From Ancylostoma caninum (Eukaryota > Nematoda > Chromadorea > Rhabditida > Ancylostomatidae): 64,000 nt of DNA. Positions 53,750 to 64,000 of this stretch are shown here, in pieces. Positions within the stretch are counted from its first letter, which is position 1, and each line of letters starts with the position of its first letter. Under the pieces are notes generated by a model that was not told where the DNA came from, ran no database searches, and worked only from the letters and a program-made list of their open reading frames with translations. Location: positions 62,001-126,000 of the forward strand of contig JBAJFG010000611.1 in NCBI GenBank assembly GCA_037903475.1, given 5' to 3'. The translations under genes were made by a program, and so were the position numbers.

Positions 53750-53874
53750 CTGCTCAAAATAAAACGAAACGAAATGCATCCTAATTTAATTATTAAATCA
53801 ATTAACTTATTCGGATTGGTCTTGAGTATAGCGATTTCATCCTCGATAGTTATCAGAGATTTATCACCAATCAA

Positions 53875-55680
53875 TAATATGCATAATTTACTGAAATATT
53901 TGAATAATTCCGCTTATTGTATCATAAAGTGCTAGTCCACGGACCGAACTGTTAGGGTGTAAAACTATGGATGCGATTTTTCGCGCAGAACAAAATTTAT
54001 TCTAAAAAACGATAGAGGACCGCCTCAATCAAAATGGTACGTGAGGTTACTCTCAACTACCCTTCCGCATCCTCCATGCAGGAAATGAGGTTCTTTCTTG
54101 GGGAAGTCACTGCGCTGTGAGTCGAAACAGGCGCTTACCCGAACCCCCGTTATTTTTCACGATTTTTGCATTTTTTCTTTTTCTAAAGCCTTGACTAGAC
54201 TCCTCCACTTAGTTCTACATCCTTTTGTTGGATATTTTTCCTCGATTTCGGATGGGCCTGGTCGCGAAAAATCTCCAGAAGTCGTTGTTTTGACGAGGAG
54301 ATGGCTGGCCTACGTTGCCAAAATGTCGTAGAGAGAGATTTGCCGTGATCGTCTGTAGGGAAGTCAGCCCGTCCCACAAGACCACTCCTTTCATAACCTA
54401 CCATGAAGACAATGTCTTCTTTGATACGTGGGTGACCAGGTTTGGAGCCGGGTGGCGTTGCTCTCTTTTGCTGTTCAGCAGCGACTTTTTGCAAGTGCTC
54501 TCGTACTATGCACCTCTCCTAATCTGTGCTAAATGTGTTTCAAGGGACTTGTTATTCAAGGCACGACATAGGCGAATTTGTTCAATAGTGGTTTCCACCA
54601 CAATTCAGTTGGCAGCTTTCAAATTTTTATTAAAAATCAAAAATTGAGCTTTGCTAATTGGGTCACGAACCTATAATGCGTACAAGACTGCTCTGCAAGA
54701 TACCGCAGAGAGTTGAGCATATACCTTCAATAACCCTCTGAAAGAGACGAAGAAGTGTACACGCAATTATAGTTCTACACCCTGATATTTGGGAGAATCA
54801 GTGATAGATAAAAGACTTTTTTTGCCCTTTATTCCATTGATTTGTTTCGCTCTTCTATTCGATTATTTGCGATAGTTACATACTGCTAAGCTACGAGCGC
54901 TATAAAGTATATTAAATGTAAGTTCCTGCATATCCCACAGCTAGCGCTTCACGTACTGCTTGCGAACATCCAAACACAGAAGGTACATAGTAGAAGTGAT
55001 ACTGGCCAGATTAGGTAAATACATTTTCCGCACCCCTTTTTGAAGAAAGCTACGTTCCATAAAATTTGAAGGAGTTGCTTCTTGAAATTGAAACCTGAGT
55101 TTAGTTCTTCAAGCGAGGTTTTCAAGGACAAGGGTTGAATAGTAGTTAGAACAGGTCTTTTCACAATGTTCACAGTAGCAAGACAATTTTCTATGCCTGT
55201 TGTAAGTGCAACCTAGAACTAGTATCAAAGCATACTCAATGTGAACCTCTGAATTTAGCCCCGGTGAGGTAAAACGTGGCTCAAGAACAGATGTTCCATG
55301 AACATTTGGTGTGTTTCTCTGAAGCTAGGTGAGCAAGTACGAAGCCATAAGTGAAGCTTGCAAAAGGATTTCTAATGCTGCCTGTCGTAGGAATCTGAAT
55401 ACAAAAATTTGAGCCTTGAAGAACTCGAGGACACTTGTCTGTAACTCAAAGTCTTCTTCAGAAAATATTTGAAAAAAAAAACAGCAAATAAAGTGATAAA
55501 TTCTAATTCATCTTGTCCCGTAACTAGGATTCCAGTCATATCAGCAATAATTCGCAATTTAAACAGAATTACTTTAAAATGAATTAGGTGAATCAAGTTA
55601 TGTTCACCGACTTTTTGAAAATAGGAGATTATATTGAGGAGTAAAGTAATCATCCTCATGTCATGTTACTTTTCGCCGCA
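53875..55680. other. Intergenic/intronic, transposon debris only
   Basis: Contains the degenerate mariner fragment at 54195-54494. No other supported feature. Confidence 0.5.
54195..54494 (-). pseudogene. Degenerate mariner transposase fragment
   Basis: On the minus strand one frame carries GHPRIKEDIVFMVGYERSGL, resembling the mariner KKVMLSVWWD..G segment, and then QRRPAISSSKQRLLEIF, resembling the catalytic D-N-A-R-P...TRQ-LLEL region. The catalytic Asp itself and the downstream HPPYSPDLAP block are lost or scrambled. The assignment rests on motif order only. Confidence 0.4.
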
Positions 55681-55683
55681 ATT

Positions 55684-56126
55684 TCCGGCCGGCGAGCACC
55701 CATTCAAGCTTACGCCTGGGGTTCGTACCAGATCAAAGAGTCGCCTTAGCGACCGCCCCAGAATGGGATTCCAGTTGCGTTCATGGATCGTGGTTATCTC
55801 AAAGGTCTGTCCCCCACGCAGTCAGCAGCCCTCATTCAATAGCACTTGGTCCTTAGCATAACTCAACGACTCTCCACAAGTATGTTCTCTGTTAGTCTTC
55901 TCTCATTTGCAGCAACGGAGGTCCAACATGGGAATGAAGCTCAGACTAGTCCCTCTGCGTCTTCGCTAGACTTGTGTTTTAGTTATGCACTTTCGGTCTC
56001 ACGCAACCAATTTGTTGTTCTAGCTTTACTAGTTTTATTCAACAGTTATATCGCCTACACTTGCCGAGTGCTATGATTTTTGCCCTTGTGTGGCACGCCG
56101 GTATGGTGTAAATAAATAAATAAATT
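55684..56126 (+). repeat. Retroposon 3' end with AAATAAAT-type tail, copy 3
   Basis: The longest of the three copies. Contains ggttatctcaaaggtctgtc (shared with copy 1) and ends tggcacgccggtatggtgta then aataaataaataaat. All three copies are on the plus strand, opposite to gap-2. No reverse transcriptase remnant was recognised in the 440 bp. Confidence 0.6.
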
Positions 56127-57575
56127 TGGCAGCTTCTACAGGGTATATGAAAAATTGGAGCAAAAATTATTGAAAAGGACGACTTTCACTCTGGTTGCCA
56201 TTATCAAGTAACTTCCAAGTTAAACATAGTTACATATCTAATGCCTTTCGTGACAAAGACTTTTTGGCATCGCCTATAACACTACCCATCCAGCAATGCA
56301 GCCGCTTTATGTAGTCACACCGAACTATTTATGGATTTCTTCTAAGATAGCAGATCCCTCAAAAACCCCTCAAACTCATGCACTCCCTTTTGTTGATCGG
56401 CAGAGAAACACAATTTTTCCGGAGCGTTTTTATCCAAAGGGCGTTCATAAGTGGTTCTGACGAAAAGAACCTTAGAACTTCCGCCAGTTTTGAACAACCA
56501 AAAAAAAACTTCCACCATTTCGGCTTTTGGAGAGATGGAAATTTTTCGCTCAGGAGTTTTTCGATATGGAATTCCTGAGAAGAATTGAGTTCGCGCTGCA
56601 AACTCTGCTCGTCAAAAGACTTGGTTGCTATGCGAGTGACTGAAGAAATGACTAGGAAACTGTTCGGAGAAAAGAGTCACAGTGCAATGCAATTTCAGCA
56701 TTGCGCTGGGAAATGCAACCGACTAGTGAAAAACCTTCAAAATCACATTTCGACAGTTTTGCATAACAAAGGTCTGCCTTCTGAATTGGTTTAGAAGGAA
56801 TTCAATAGAAAGCGAAACGGAACCAGCAAATTCCTCACAGCGGGAACGATTCAAAAAAAAAACAATCGGTGATCCAGAAACTTCTGCCCTTTTACTTAAC
56901 GACTTAATTGGTATGATACATGATAAATCTGGTATGAAGGATATCCAGCAAAACCAAAGTATTGCACATATTAACATAGAACACCGCATTTACGGCATAA
57001 TCACAAATTTCCGTTTTTTTTTTTCAGAATTTTCTGCAATTATCCCCACTTTACCTCATCCAATCCAATTTTTTCCGGAAAATTTACGTTTGATTTATAT
57101 AGCTGTGCTTACGAGCGATCTTCAGAACAACCATTTGAGCCCACGAAAAAGACGTTTAATCCAACCGATAAAAGAGATTCGCGTCGCCGATTACCGATTT
57201 CCGATCCAGTTCAAACCTCTTCAAGGCGTTTTATTAGACCAAGATTGATGGAGAACTAATGGAACTAGCCATGAAAAGCTTGTCATTTATTGGATTCTGG
57301 ACGGAAACAAGGAAGCATACCAACAAACATGAAGTTTCGCTGAAAAAACTCTCAAAATGTCCTCTTTCTCATCCGGAAATTTCGTGGAATACACAATGGA
57401 ATTGAGCCAGTTTTTCGATTGCTTCCAAGAAACTTCTCTGCAGTAAAGTAATATTACTGTATTACTCAATGAATAATACAATACTGCACTCCCTGATGAA
57501 GTATTTATTACATTCTTACAGTGTAATTTTATACTGGTAAAAAAAATGTACTTCGATTGAGTAAGTAGGTAATTT
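56127..57575. other. No supported gene
   Basis: Several frames of 66-111 codons on both strands overlap one another without a known motif or splice support. Confidence 0.5.
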
Positions 57576-57665
57576 AATGAGCGTTTTCTTACTGTACTCG
57601 TGCCTAAGGGAATGAACCCCCTGAACTTTACTTTTACCGTACTTGCGCATAAGGGAGTATATCCC
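57576..57665 (-). repeat. Two 45-bp tandem units, frame-preserving
   Basis: Minus-strand units 57665-57621 and 57620-57576 align at roughly 70 percent. Because 45 is a multiple of three the open frames across them repeat too: GYTPLCASTVKVKFR and GFIPLGTSTVRKRSL in one frame, GIYSLMRKYGKSKVQ and GVHSLRHEYSKKTLI in another. Probably a decayed minisatellite; coding use is unproven. Confidence 0.6.
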
Positions 57666-57875
57666 TTCTTTTTTCCAGAAAATATTTGTCGAAAACATAA
57701 CACGGAAAAACCTCCTAACCCTTGTCAAACACCAGGATCCACTTGTTTTCAGGATATCCTATTTCTACATTGTCGATTGCATTTGGAACAGAAACGCTTT
57801 CAATGCACTCCAATAGATGGAGCTTCCAGTACCTTCATATTTCCCTCTATCCCCTCCAAAATCTTGTTCACTCAC

Positions 57876-58075
57876 AGCTTTATCACTGGATGTCCTTGGC
57901 GTCGAAATATCATGACACGATCGTCTCACATTCAGCGGCAAATGAGGACCAGCCTCATTTTCCTCGATAGGTCCATCGATAGCGATTGCCTGAGACGACG
58001 TCAAGTTATATGCGGACGCCGCTAGGGGTTTTCCACGACGATCCAGCGATTCGCATGTGTCCTTATGAACGACAT
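57876..58075 (-). CDS. Probable N-terminal exon (VVHKDTCESLDRRG...)
   Basis: 200 nt between a good acceptor (GTAATTTCAG) and a strong donor (GTGAGTGAAC), phase 1 to phase 0, 66 codons. Encodes VVHKDTCESLDRRGKPLAAS, then acidic and Ser-rich sequence (AIDGPIEENEAG, RRSCHDISTPRTSSDKA). Composition and codon choice are clearly coding-like. Its start phase fits both upstream first exons (59204 and 62092), giving for example PPVDYD-D-VVHKD. I assign it tentatively to a long gap-2 form; it could belong to a separate gene. Confidence 0.6.
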
Positions 58076-59131
58076 CTGAAATTACTGGAACTGACATGTG
58101 GCTAAAACGATGTGCACATCAAAGAAGAATTCCAGGAGCAGCTGCTTTGTTTTCCGCTGTTTTGGTGTTGGGGTTGCCCAGAAACCTTGAATGGCATCAA
58201 ATGAAGCTAGCTAGTAGACAACTCAACTGTTTGTTTTCATGCTTTTTTTTTCAGGATGAACCTAGGTTCTGCAGCAGCAGCAATGTGCATATGTAAGCCG
58301 AGATTTCTAACATTTTCAGGAAGAGTTTAAAAAAAGCATCCATGAATGAAAACTAAAGTAATGAAATTAATGGCATGAAAGCCGCGAGTAGCCTAACGTT
58401 AGTCTCAACGAATAATCAACGCTAATGGATCACGGGGTAGTTACCCATAACCATTTTAATGAATTATTCCATGACAAATAAAGAGAGAAAGTAGTTTGTT
58501 CGGAGTCCATATGAGCTTCAAAAGGTGTCCACGATTTACTGAGGATTTCCTCCAGAAGAGTCTGCTCATTTCGCTTCCTCTGCTCCTAACATTTATCCAG
58601 AGCCATTAGCAAAATGGCTCTCATACACAAGCCCTTCCATCGAGCAAAACCAAGAATTTTTCCCACGAATGTCCCTATAGGTCAGCAATTGTTGGTGCAG
58701 TGAAATTAAGTTGAAGGATTTCTATTCAAGTCGCAGAGGAGCATATAGTGAAAAAATGGAGACAAGGGTACAAAGATGGGAATACTGCAGGCCAGGTTCT
58801 TCACCCTCCCCCCTCCCCCCTCCCAAAATATTTCAAGAGAACAAATGTTCACATTCCAAGGAACTTATTGTTTAGAAGCCTGATAAAGTTGCTCCTCATC
58901 TCCTTGTGAAAAGAACTGTGGTGCAAAAAACCCTTTCACTTCCGATCATCACTAGAAAATTCAGAAGAACAGACGCACTCTACCCACTTCCGCATAAGAG
59001 CATTCGAATCGGATTAAGACACCAAACAAAAGGCAGACGCTTAAATAGCGAGTCGTCCACGTCTCCGTAAGCCCTCAGAAAACCTCAAAAGGGCAATTCT
59101 TCCTGACTTTTTTCTCTCGCAAATTCCTCAC

Positions 59132-59204
59132 GTTGCTCCCGGCGTGAGCAATCCGACGCGGCATCAACGCGACCGCCAAATCCGACTGGCGCGTCGAACC
59201 TCAT
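59132..59204 (-). CDS. Candidate first exon (MRFDAPVGFGG...)
   Basis: 24 codons plus one base from ATG (59204) to a GTGAGGAA donor. Encodes MRFDAPVGFGGRVDAASDCS then RREQ. GC-rich and clean, with a GC-rich upstream region as for a promoter. Phase 1 fits the exons at 58075 and 44937, and gap-2 exon 3. Confidence 0.55.
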
Positions 59205-59620
59205 CGCCGAGCAGCTAAATCCTCTTGTGTGTTGAGCCAGTCGTATTTTCCTTCGTTGTCCGATACTGTCTCATCAAACAACGTCTAGCAATTGCGAGGG
59301 ACAACACTGGTGCGCAGCTTTAGAGTAAATATGTTGCCGGCTACAAAGTGTTGTTGAGGAGAAATCGCGTCGCGCGAGATCACTCAAGAGCGGTTTGCGT
59401 TCGTGGGGGAAAACAATCGAGTGGACCACACACGATGACGATTCAGAAATCGGCTTAGCTGCCTTGTCATGGCGTCATTTCCAAGAGGTTAAGCGGAGAA
59501 AAAGACGGTCACTCAGGAAATACCGCTGCCAAACATTCCGTTACAGATGCCAGTCATCCCTTAACCATGTTTCCAGACATCACGGATAGAAGAAATCTAA
59601 ATGCATGAAAATTTCCGTGA
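59205..59620 (-). promoter_or_regulatory. GC-richer region upstream of the 59.2-kb first exon
   Basis: About 400 bp with raised GC and CpG content (for example gatctcgcgcgacgcgattt on the minus strand) set in AT-rich DNA, directly 5' of a candidate first exon. Promoter function is inferred from position. Confidence 0.3.
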
Positions 59621-61998
59621 CATTTATTTCGATCGTAATGCAAAAGAAGAGGCATCAAAAGCGCTATTAAGGTTACAGAATTATTCGAAAATCTTAAAAT
59701 TCGCATAATTCCGTCTAAAAAACCAAGTTTTGCGTCGATTTATTCCGGTGCTGCAGCAAAGAATACCAGTACATGTCAGGAAAGGCTTATTCATCAAGTT
59801 CGTGCACTTGTCCACAGAATCTCCACATTTAGCTACCCGCATCCCAGACGCGGAAGTGATTTTATCAGCATTCCCTGAATTGTTGGACGAAGCACTGTTT
59901 TATAAGTAGTTCACAGTTGTCAAGACTTCAATATTAGCCACTTTATCAGGCAAGTTTTCGGAGCTATAACGCCATTATCAAGCCTACAAAACATAATAAA
60001 TCGGTGTTGAATCAGGAGGAGATTGAGAGACTGCAGGTAGAAAACTTGTAAGAGATATGAGGCTTCGCTACGGACGAATGCTGCAAGGACTGTTTCTTAA
60101 TCAGTGATATGAGTCAAGATTCGGCACTGCGTCGATTTCCACTGACCGGTTACAAAACAAAAGAGGAAAACTCAATAACAAAAATTATCTACAAAAGCTA
60201 GGAAACCATCCGAACCCTTCAATTTTGGCTTATTCCTCGGGAGTTTTCGTCACTGGTTTTGTCTTGATCCAAAAAGCTGTTACAACAACCTCATCCGCAA
60301 CTTAGGAGTTCCGAGGGAGGCTGTCAATTTTTTTGCCTGGAGTTCGTCTAAGGGTAGGAACGGGACGAATAAACCATTTTTCTTTCAATAATTTTTTTCT
60401 ACTCCAATTTCTTGTACATTAGTTCTTGATTTATTAAAAAAAAACAGACCCGCAGTAACATAAAAAAGTGGTCTATTTTACAAAGTTACCAGTATTGTTC
60501 TGGTCACTATCGAAACCTGCCAAAAGCTCCCACAAATCCAAAAGCGTCATCTAAGTCAAAGCAGCACTCGATATATTCCAGGGCCGAATTTCCGGCAAGG
60601 ATGTCGGCCAACAAGCAATAAACCACGCTGGCGCACGTCCCATGACCTTGCTCTCACCTGCACATCGTGTACTGGTAATACGAGCGAGTAACTACCGTAA
60701 CGCCAAGCATATTTCACGTAAAACCCATAAACGATCATTGTCTACAAGTGCGGCTATGTGCTTCAGACAGCTTCAGATCTTTTCTTTGAAAAAGACGAAT
60801 GAACTTCTTCTGTCACAAAATTCTAATTTCTGGACGAAGAAACTTTTTGAGCTCAGGATAAATAGCTTAGCTTCCTTGCCTGGATGCTTAGTTAGCTGGT
60901 CTTTGACCTTACTTCACGTTATATTCTCGTATCCGGCGATTAACGATGGTTATAACGAAAAGGAAATGAGCAACATTCCTTTGTTCAGAAGTGATGTCGA
61001 GCAGATGAAAACTTAACGATGTGCATCCGGAGGCTAGAATCAACCAGCATAAGCTTGAAGCAAAAAAGAAGAGTTCAAGGATCTAAAGAGCAAACAATGC
61101 GAGGGCTGCGTTCTTGAAAAACATCGAAAATTTCGAGTCAGACTTTAGAAGAAAGGATTCATGCGGCAGCACTTGAGAACACAAAGTTTACAGAATCATG
61201 AAGCCTCTGGAAAGTTTTCCAGAAGAAACCATAATGTACTGGAGTGGAAGGAAACGAGAATTTCAGGAACGCATACATGGGTGTTGCGCAATTGCATTAG
61301 AAGGTTTTCGTGTAAGCATATCCAGCTATAGGTAAATGCCGGACTTCCAGAAAGATTGTCATGAACTTCATTACAGATTAGAAGGGGAAGACTGGGAAGC
61401 ATCTTAGTGAGAGTAAGAATGAAGTTTAGAAAAAAAAACAAGAAGACTTTGCCACGCATCAAGCACAGCAATGTTTGGATACTAATGTGGACATACTAGT
61501 ATTTTTTGAGAGAACAGAGAAAGAGAAACGAAATTCTCTTAAGGCAGCGACGTTTTCACCAAGCCATTACATGGAAAAAATAGCACGTATGTGGAAACAA
61601 ATCATGGAAATTACTGCAGAGAAATTTTAGTTCTAGATTCATTATCTCAAAGAGGAACTGAGACCATGTCATGAAAGAAGAAAAAATAATCCAGGAACAG
61701 GACTGTACAAGGTGTAAGAGAGAGGAGAAAAGGTTTTAATTCTAGTAGGGTGACCCGAGCTGTCGAAAATAGCCACGACGAGAACAATAGTGATGATTAA
61801 GCGCTAGCAAGCAAGGCGATCCATAAGTAACAATAGTTATACGTTCCCTCAAACTCTAGAATGCTTGATACAACGAGACAAACATGTCCCCGATAATGTA
61901 CGGCTCAATGACCTCTGCTAGCCGACCTCCATCGGAGATTATGGGGTATGGTTTTATAGGAGAAATAATAACAACAAGCAACCACGTAAAACACTTAC
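59621..61998. other. No firmly supported gene
   Basis: One weak exon candidate is listed at 60658-60738. The open frames at 60642-61016 (plus) and 61471-61196 (minus) show no domain. Confidence 0.45.
60658..60738 (-). CDS. Weak candidate first exon (MIVYGFYVKYAW...)
   Basis: 27 codons from ATG (60738) after an ACTTGTAG acceptor to a GTGAGAGC donor, phase 0. Encodes MIVYGFYVKYAWRYGSYSLV then LPVHDVQ. Phase fits the candidates at 52813 and 51246. The composition is less convincing than in the other first exons. Confidence 0.25.
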
Positions 61999-62092
61999 CG
62001 TCGTAGTCTACTGGTGGAATGTGCTCTTCAGGAATGATATTCAACGAATAGGTGCTCTGAGTGTACCATGGCGAAGCTGCCACACGTCTCAT
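61999..62092 (-). CDS. Probable first exon ([12 protein letters not shown]...)
   Basis: 31 codons plus one base from ATG (62092), with an in-frame TGA three codons upstream, to a strong GTAAGTGTTT donor. Encodes [20 protein letters not shown] then [11 protein letters not shown]. Phase 1 fits the exon at 58075 (PPVDYDD-VVHKD) and the one at 44937. Good composition and donor make it the best-supported distant start. Whether it belongs to gap-2 or to another gene is not settled by sequence alone. Confidence 0.6.
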
Positions 62093-62760
62093 AACTCCTC
62101 ACAAGTGAGGACGTGAGACAGTGTTAAGGAAATCAGCTGTTTAGTACAGGAAGCTACAGGCGTAGCGAAGGCTGAAAGAGTCCCGGCGGTTCGCAGCGAG
62201 TGGGCCGCCCACTGACCGAGTCCGCCGTCTCTCTAATCAGCCCGCTCTTTCTTTGGTGAAAGGGTCTGCGCGTCCGTTGCAGACGCAATGCATCACGCGG
62301 ACCACCCTGATAACATCTCCGCAATCAAACGGTCTCTCATCGGATCTTCAGAGGAGGGTACTAATCTCGACGGACGGACGGACACTCTCCGAGCCCTCCA
62401 TCACTCCGCGCCACGGTCTCTGCTACCGATTCAGACGCCTGCGTATCAGTCACACTGACCGTCTCTCTCACGCTCGTCATAGAGTGACATTTTTGCACGT
62501 CCATGATTCAATTATGAAACGGTCACTCGCTTTGTCGTTGATGGTCAAGGGTGGGGGGGGGGGCGGTTATCCGATTTCGCGGACACTGCACAGTATCACA
62601 CGGAGGGGGGACGCTGATGGAATGCAGCCCAGCCAGAATCGCTCGTACACTTCCAGAAATCATTGCACGAAACTTCGTCTTACAGCGGGAAGATCTACTA
62701 TCTGAACGGGTTCATTGCTGAATAAGCTCTGATAAGAAGGGCAGTGCGTTCTCTCTCGTT
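62093..62760 (-). promoter_or_regulatory. GC-richer region upstream of the 62.09-kb first exon
   Basis: Raised GC from about 62160 to 62700, with a G-run at about 62551-62562. A gcggaccaccctg end identical to that of the Tc1-like element at 12 kb occurs near 62296-62308, so part of the region is transposon-derived. Promoter role is inferred from position. Confidence 0.25.
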
Positions 62761-64000
62761 GCTGGGTATATAACAGTCATACGACGTGTGTGGTCCCTCT
62801 AACAGCCATTGCTCTATAGACAAAAATCCAAAATACTTACAACAGTACGTTTAACACGTAATTAGCATGACTAGTACGTTCTCTGGATGATTCTTGCTAA
62901 TTTTCCACAGTGGAAATATCCATACATTCATGTCTTTTGACTGCATCCTGCTTCTCTGGGAAAGCCTCGCAGCTCATTAACTAGTGAATGTTTCCCTCCT
63001 CACATCCAAAACGATATAGTTTACTTTAACCAGTAAGATAGCTCCAGCCAACCAAATTATTAACAGTGTGACTGTACCAGTTACATGCGCATAAGTAAAT
63101 ACATTGAAGGAAACGATTAGTAAAGATCCGGTTCACTGCACTGAAACTAGCTGTCATCTTAATAGGCTAACTTGGTTAGACATCCAGGGATGTCATATGT
63201 ATCGCTTAATCGTGGAACTAGGATGAATGGGGATCATTCCTGGATGCAGTGTCTGACACAGATACTTACGCATGTTTTTGGAAGAGTTACGTTCAATTTG
63301 AAGCATGTAAAAAAAAAAGAAAAAGGAAAAAAACATGAAAAAAAAGACGAGTGAAACAACAAATGACTATATAAAATATGGCATTAATCTCGTGACAGCC
63401 TAATAACGTAATAAGTCTAATGATTGTAATAACTATTACCACTAATATTACTGGTACACATGCTACATCTTATTGTAATTATTAGAATTACTATTCTTTT
63501 AAAAATTAACGTTTATCCAACTACCTGGTTGCGCAGTAATATACATCGTAGTGCCAGCTCCTCGAAAAAGAAAAAGAATATGTAAATCGAGATGATGTTT
63601 AGTAATACACTACCGGTAACTGTTTTGATATTTACCAGTAATGTACGCCTTGAGTAGCCTTCGGTAGTATGGCCATATTTGTTCTCTGTGCGTGCCTCGC
63701 TTTACCGAAGAGTCTCAGCAAGGACCGGAACTGTGTCTGGATCGGTTTCTTCTTAGCTTCATCAAAACCCATTGAGGTCGCCACTTTTATAGGGGAAACA
63801 GATCTTGAGATTCTCATACCCAAGTATCAGTTAAGAAAAGTTCTGAAGCATCCTCGGCCCTTGTTCATTGAAGACATCTCCAAAAAGTTGCTGAGTACAA
63901 AATTCATAAAGAAGTGTCCAAAGATTATCCGTATAAGTTCCTCTCTCACTAGCCCTAACAGGTCCTTAGCGCTCGATTGTTGTTTGGGGTTTTCACTGCA
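62761..64000. other. No supported gene
   Basis: AT-rich, with an A-rich stretch at 63309-63345. A 63-codon minus frame at 63823-63632 ends near a GTAAAT donor but has no recognised motif and its phase would create a stop with gap-2 exon 2. Confidence 0.5.

Noticed and set aside
57600..58025. 141-codon plus-strand open frame
   Set aside because: Antisense to the better-supported minus-strand exon at 57876-58075; it has no splice context or domain.
60552..60587. Minus-strand peptide LDDAFGFVGAFGRFR then stop, resembling an RFamide-type neuropeptide end
   Set aside because: No amidation Gly after RF, no dibasic flanks, no signal peptide and no repeated peptide copies nearby.

Overview
The window is eukaryotic and reads as nematode DNA, most likely from a strongylid (hookworm-type) worm. 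This rests on short phased introns with TTTTCAG-type acceptors, one gene whose closest known relatives are C. elegans gap-2 and vertebrate SynGAP, and several decayed mariner/Tc1 and Merlin transposon copies. There are no operons, rRNAs, CRISPR arrays or bacterial-style genes. Nearly all long open frames are chance frames; the real coding sequence lies in short exons that I assembled by hand from splice sites, reading phase and family motifs. Species assignment is an inference.

Layout. 0.3-1.0 kb holds a broken Merlin (ISXO2-like) transposase. 3.2-3.6 kb, minus strand, holds two exons of a small cysteine-rich single-pass membrane protein (Shisa-like), with a first exon at 4.7 or 5.5 kb. 5.5-13 kb is repeat-rich: a GC-rich inverted repeat at 8.3 kb, a 926-bp mariner at 10.3 kb and a 534-bp Tc1-like remnant at 11.6 kb. 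From 13.17 to 41.39 kb, minus strand, runs a 23-exon gene for a SynGAP/GAP-2 type Ras GTPase-activating protein. The model gives 956 residues in one continuous frame: Ser-rich N-terminus, PH C-terminal half, C2, RasGAP with arginine finger and FLR motif, long Ser/Pro linker, C-terminal coiled coil.

The region from 30 to 62 kb is the most interesting part. It has few other genes but holds a series of short minus-strand open segments that end in good splice donors. Many begin with ATG and have phases that fit gap-2 exon 2, exon 3 or each other. I read them as candidate alternative first exons and N-terminal cassettes of gap-2, with promoters spread over about 30 kb. C. elegans gap-2 is known for multiple transcripts with different 5' ends, so this is an expanded form of a known arrangement; the individual exons are inferences that need transcript data. 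Scattered between them are another degenerate mariner, three same-strand retroposon 3' ends with AAATAAAT-type tails, a perfect 31-bp hairpin at 49.2 kb and small tandem repeats.
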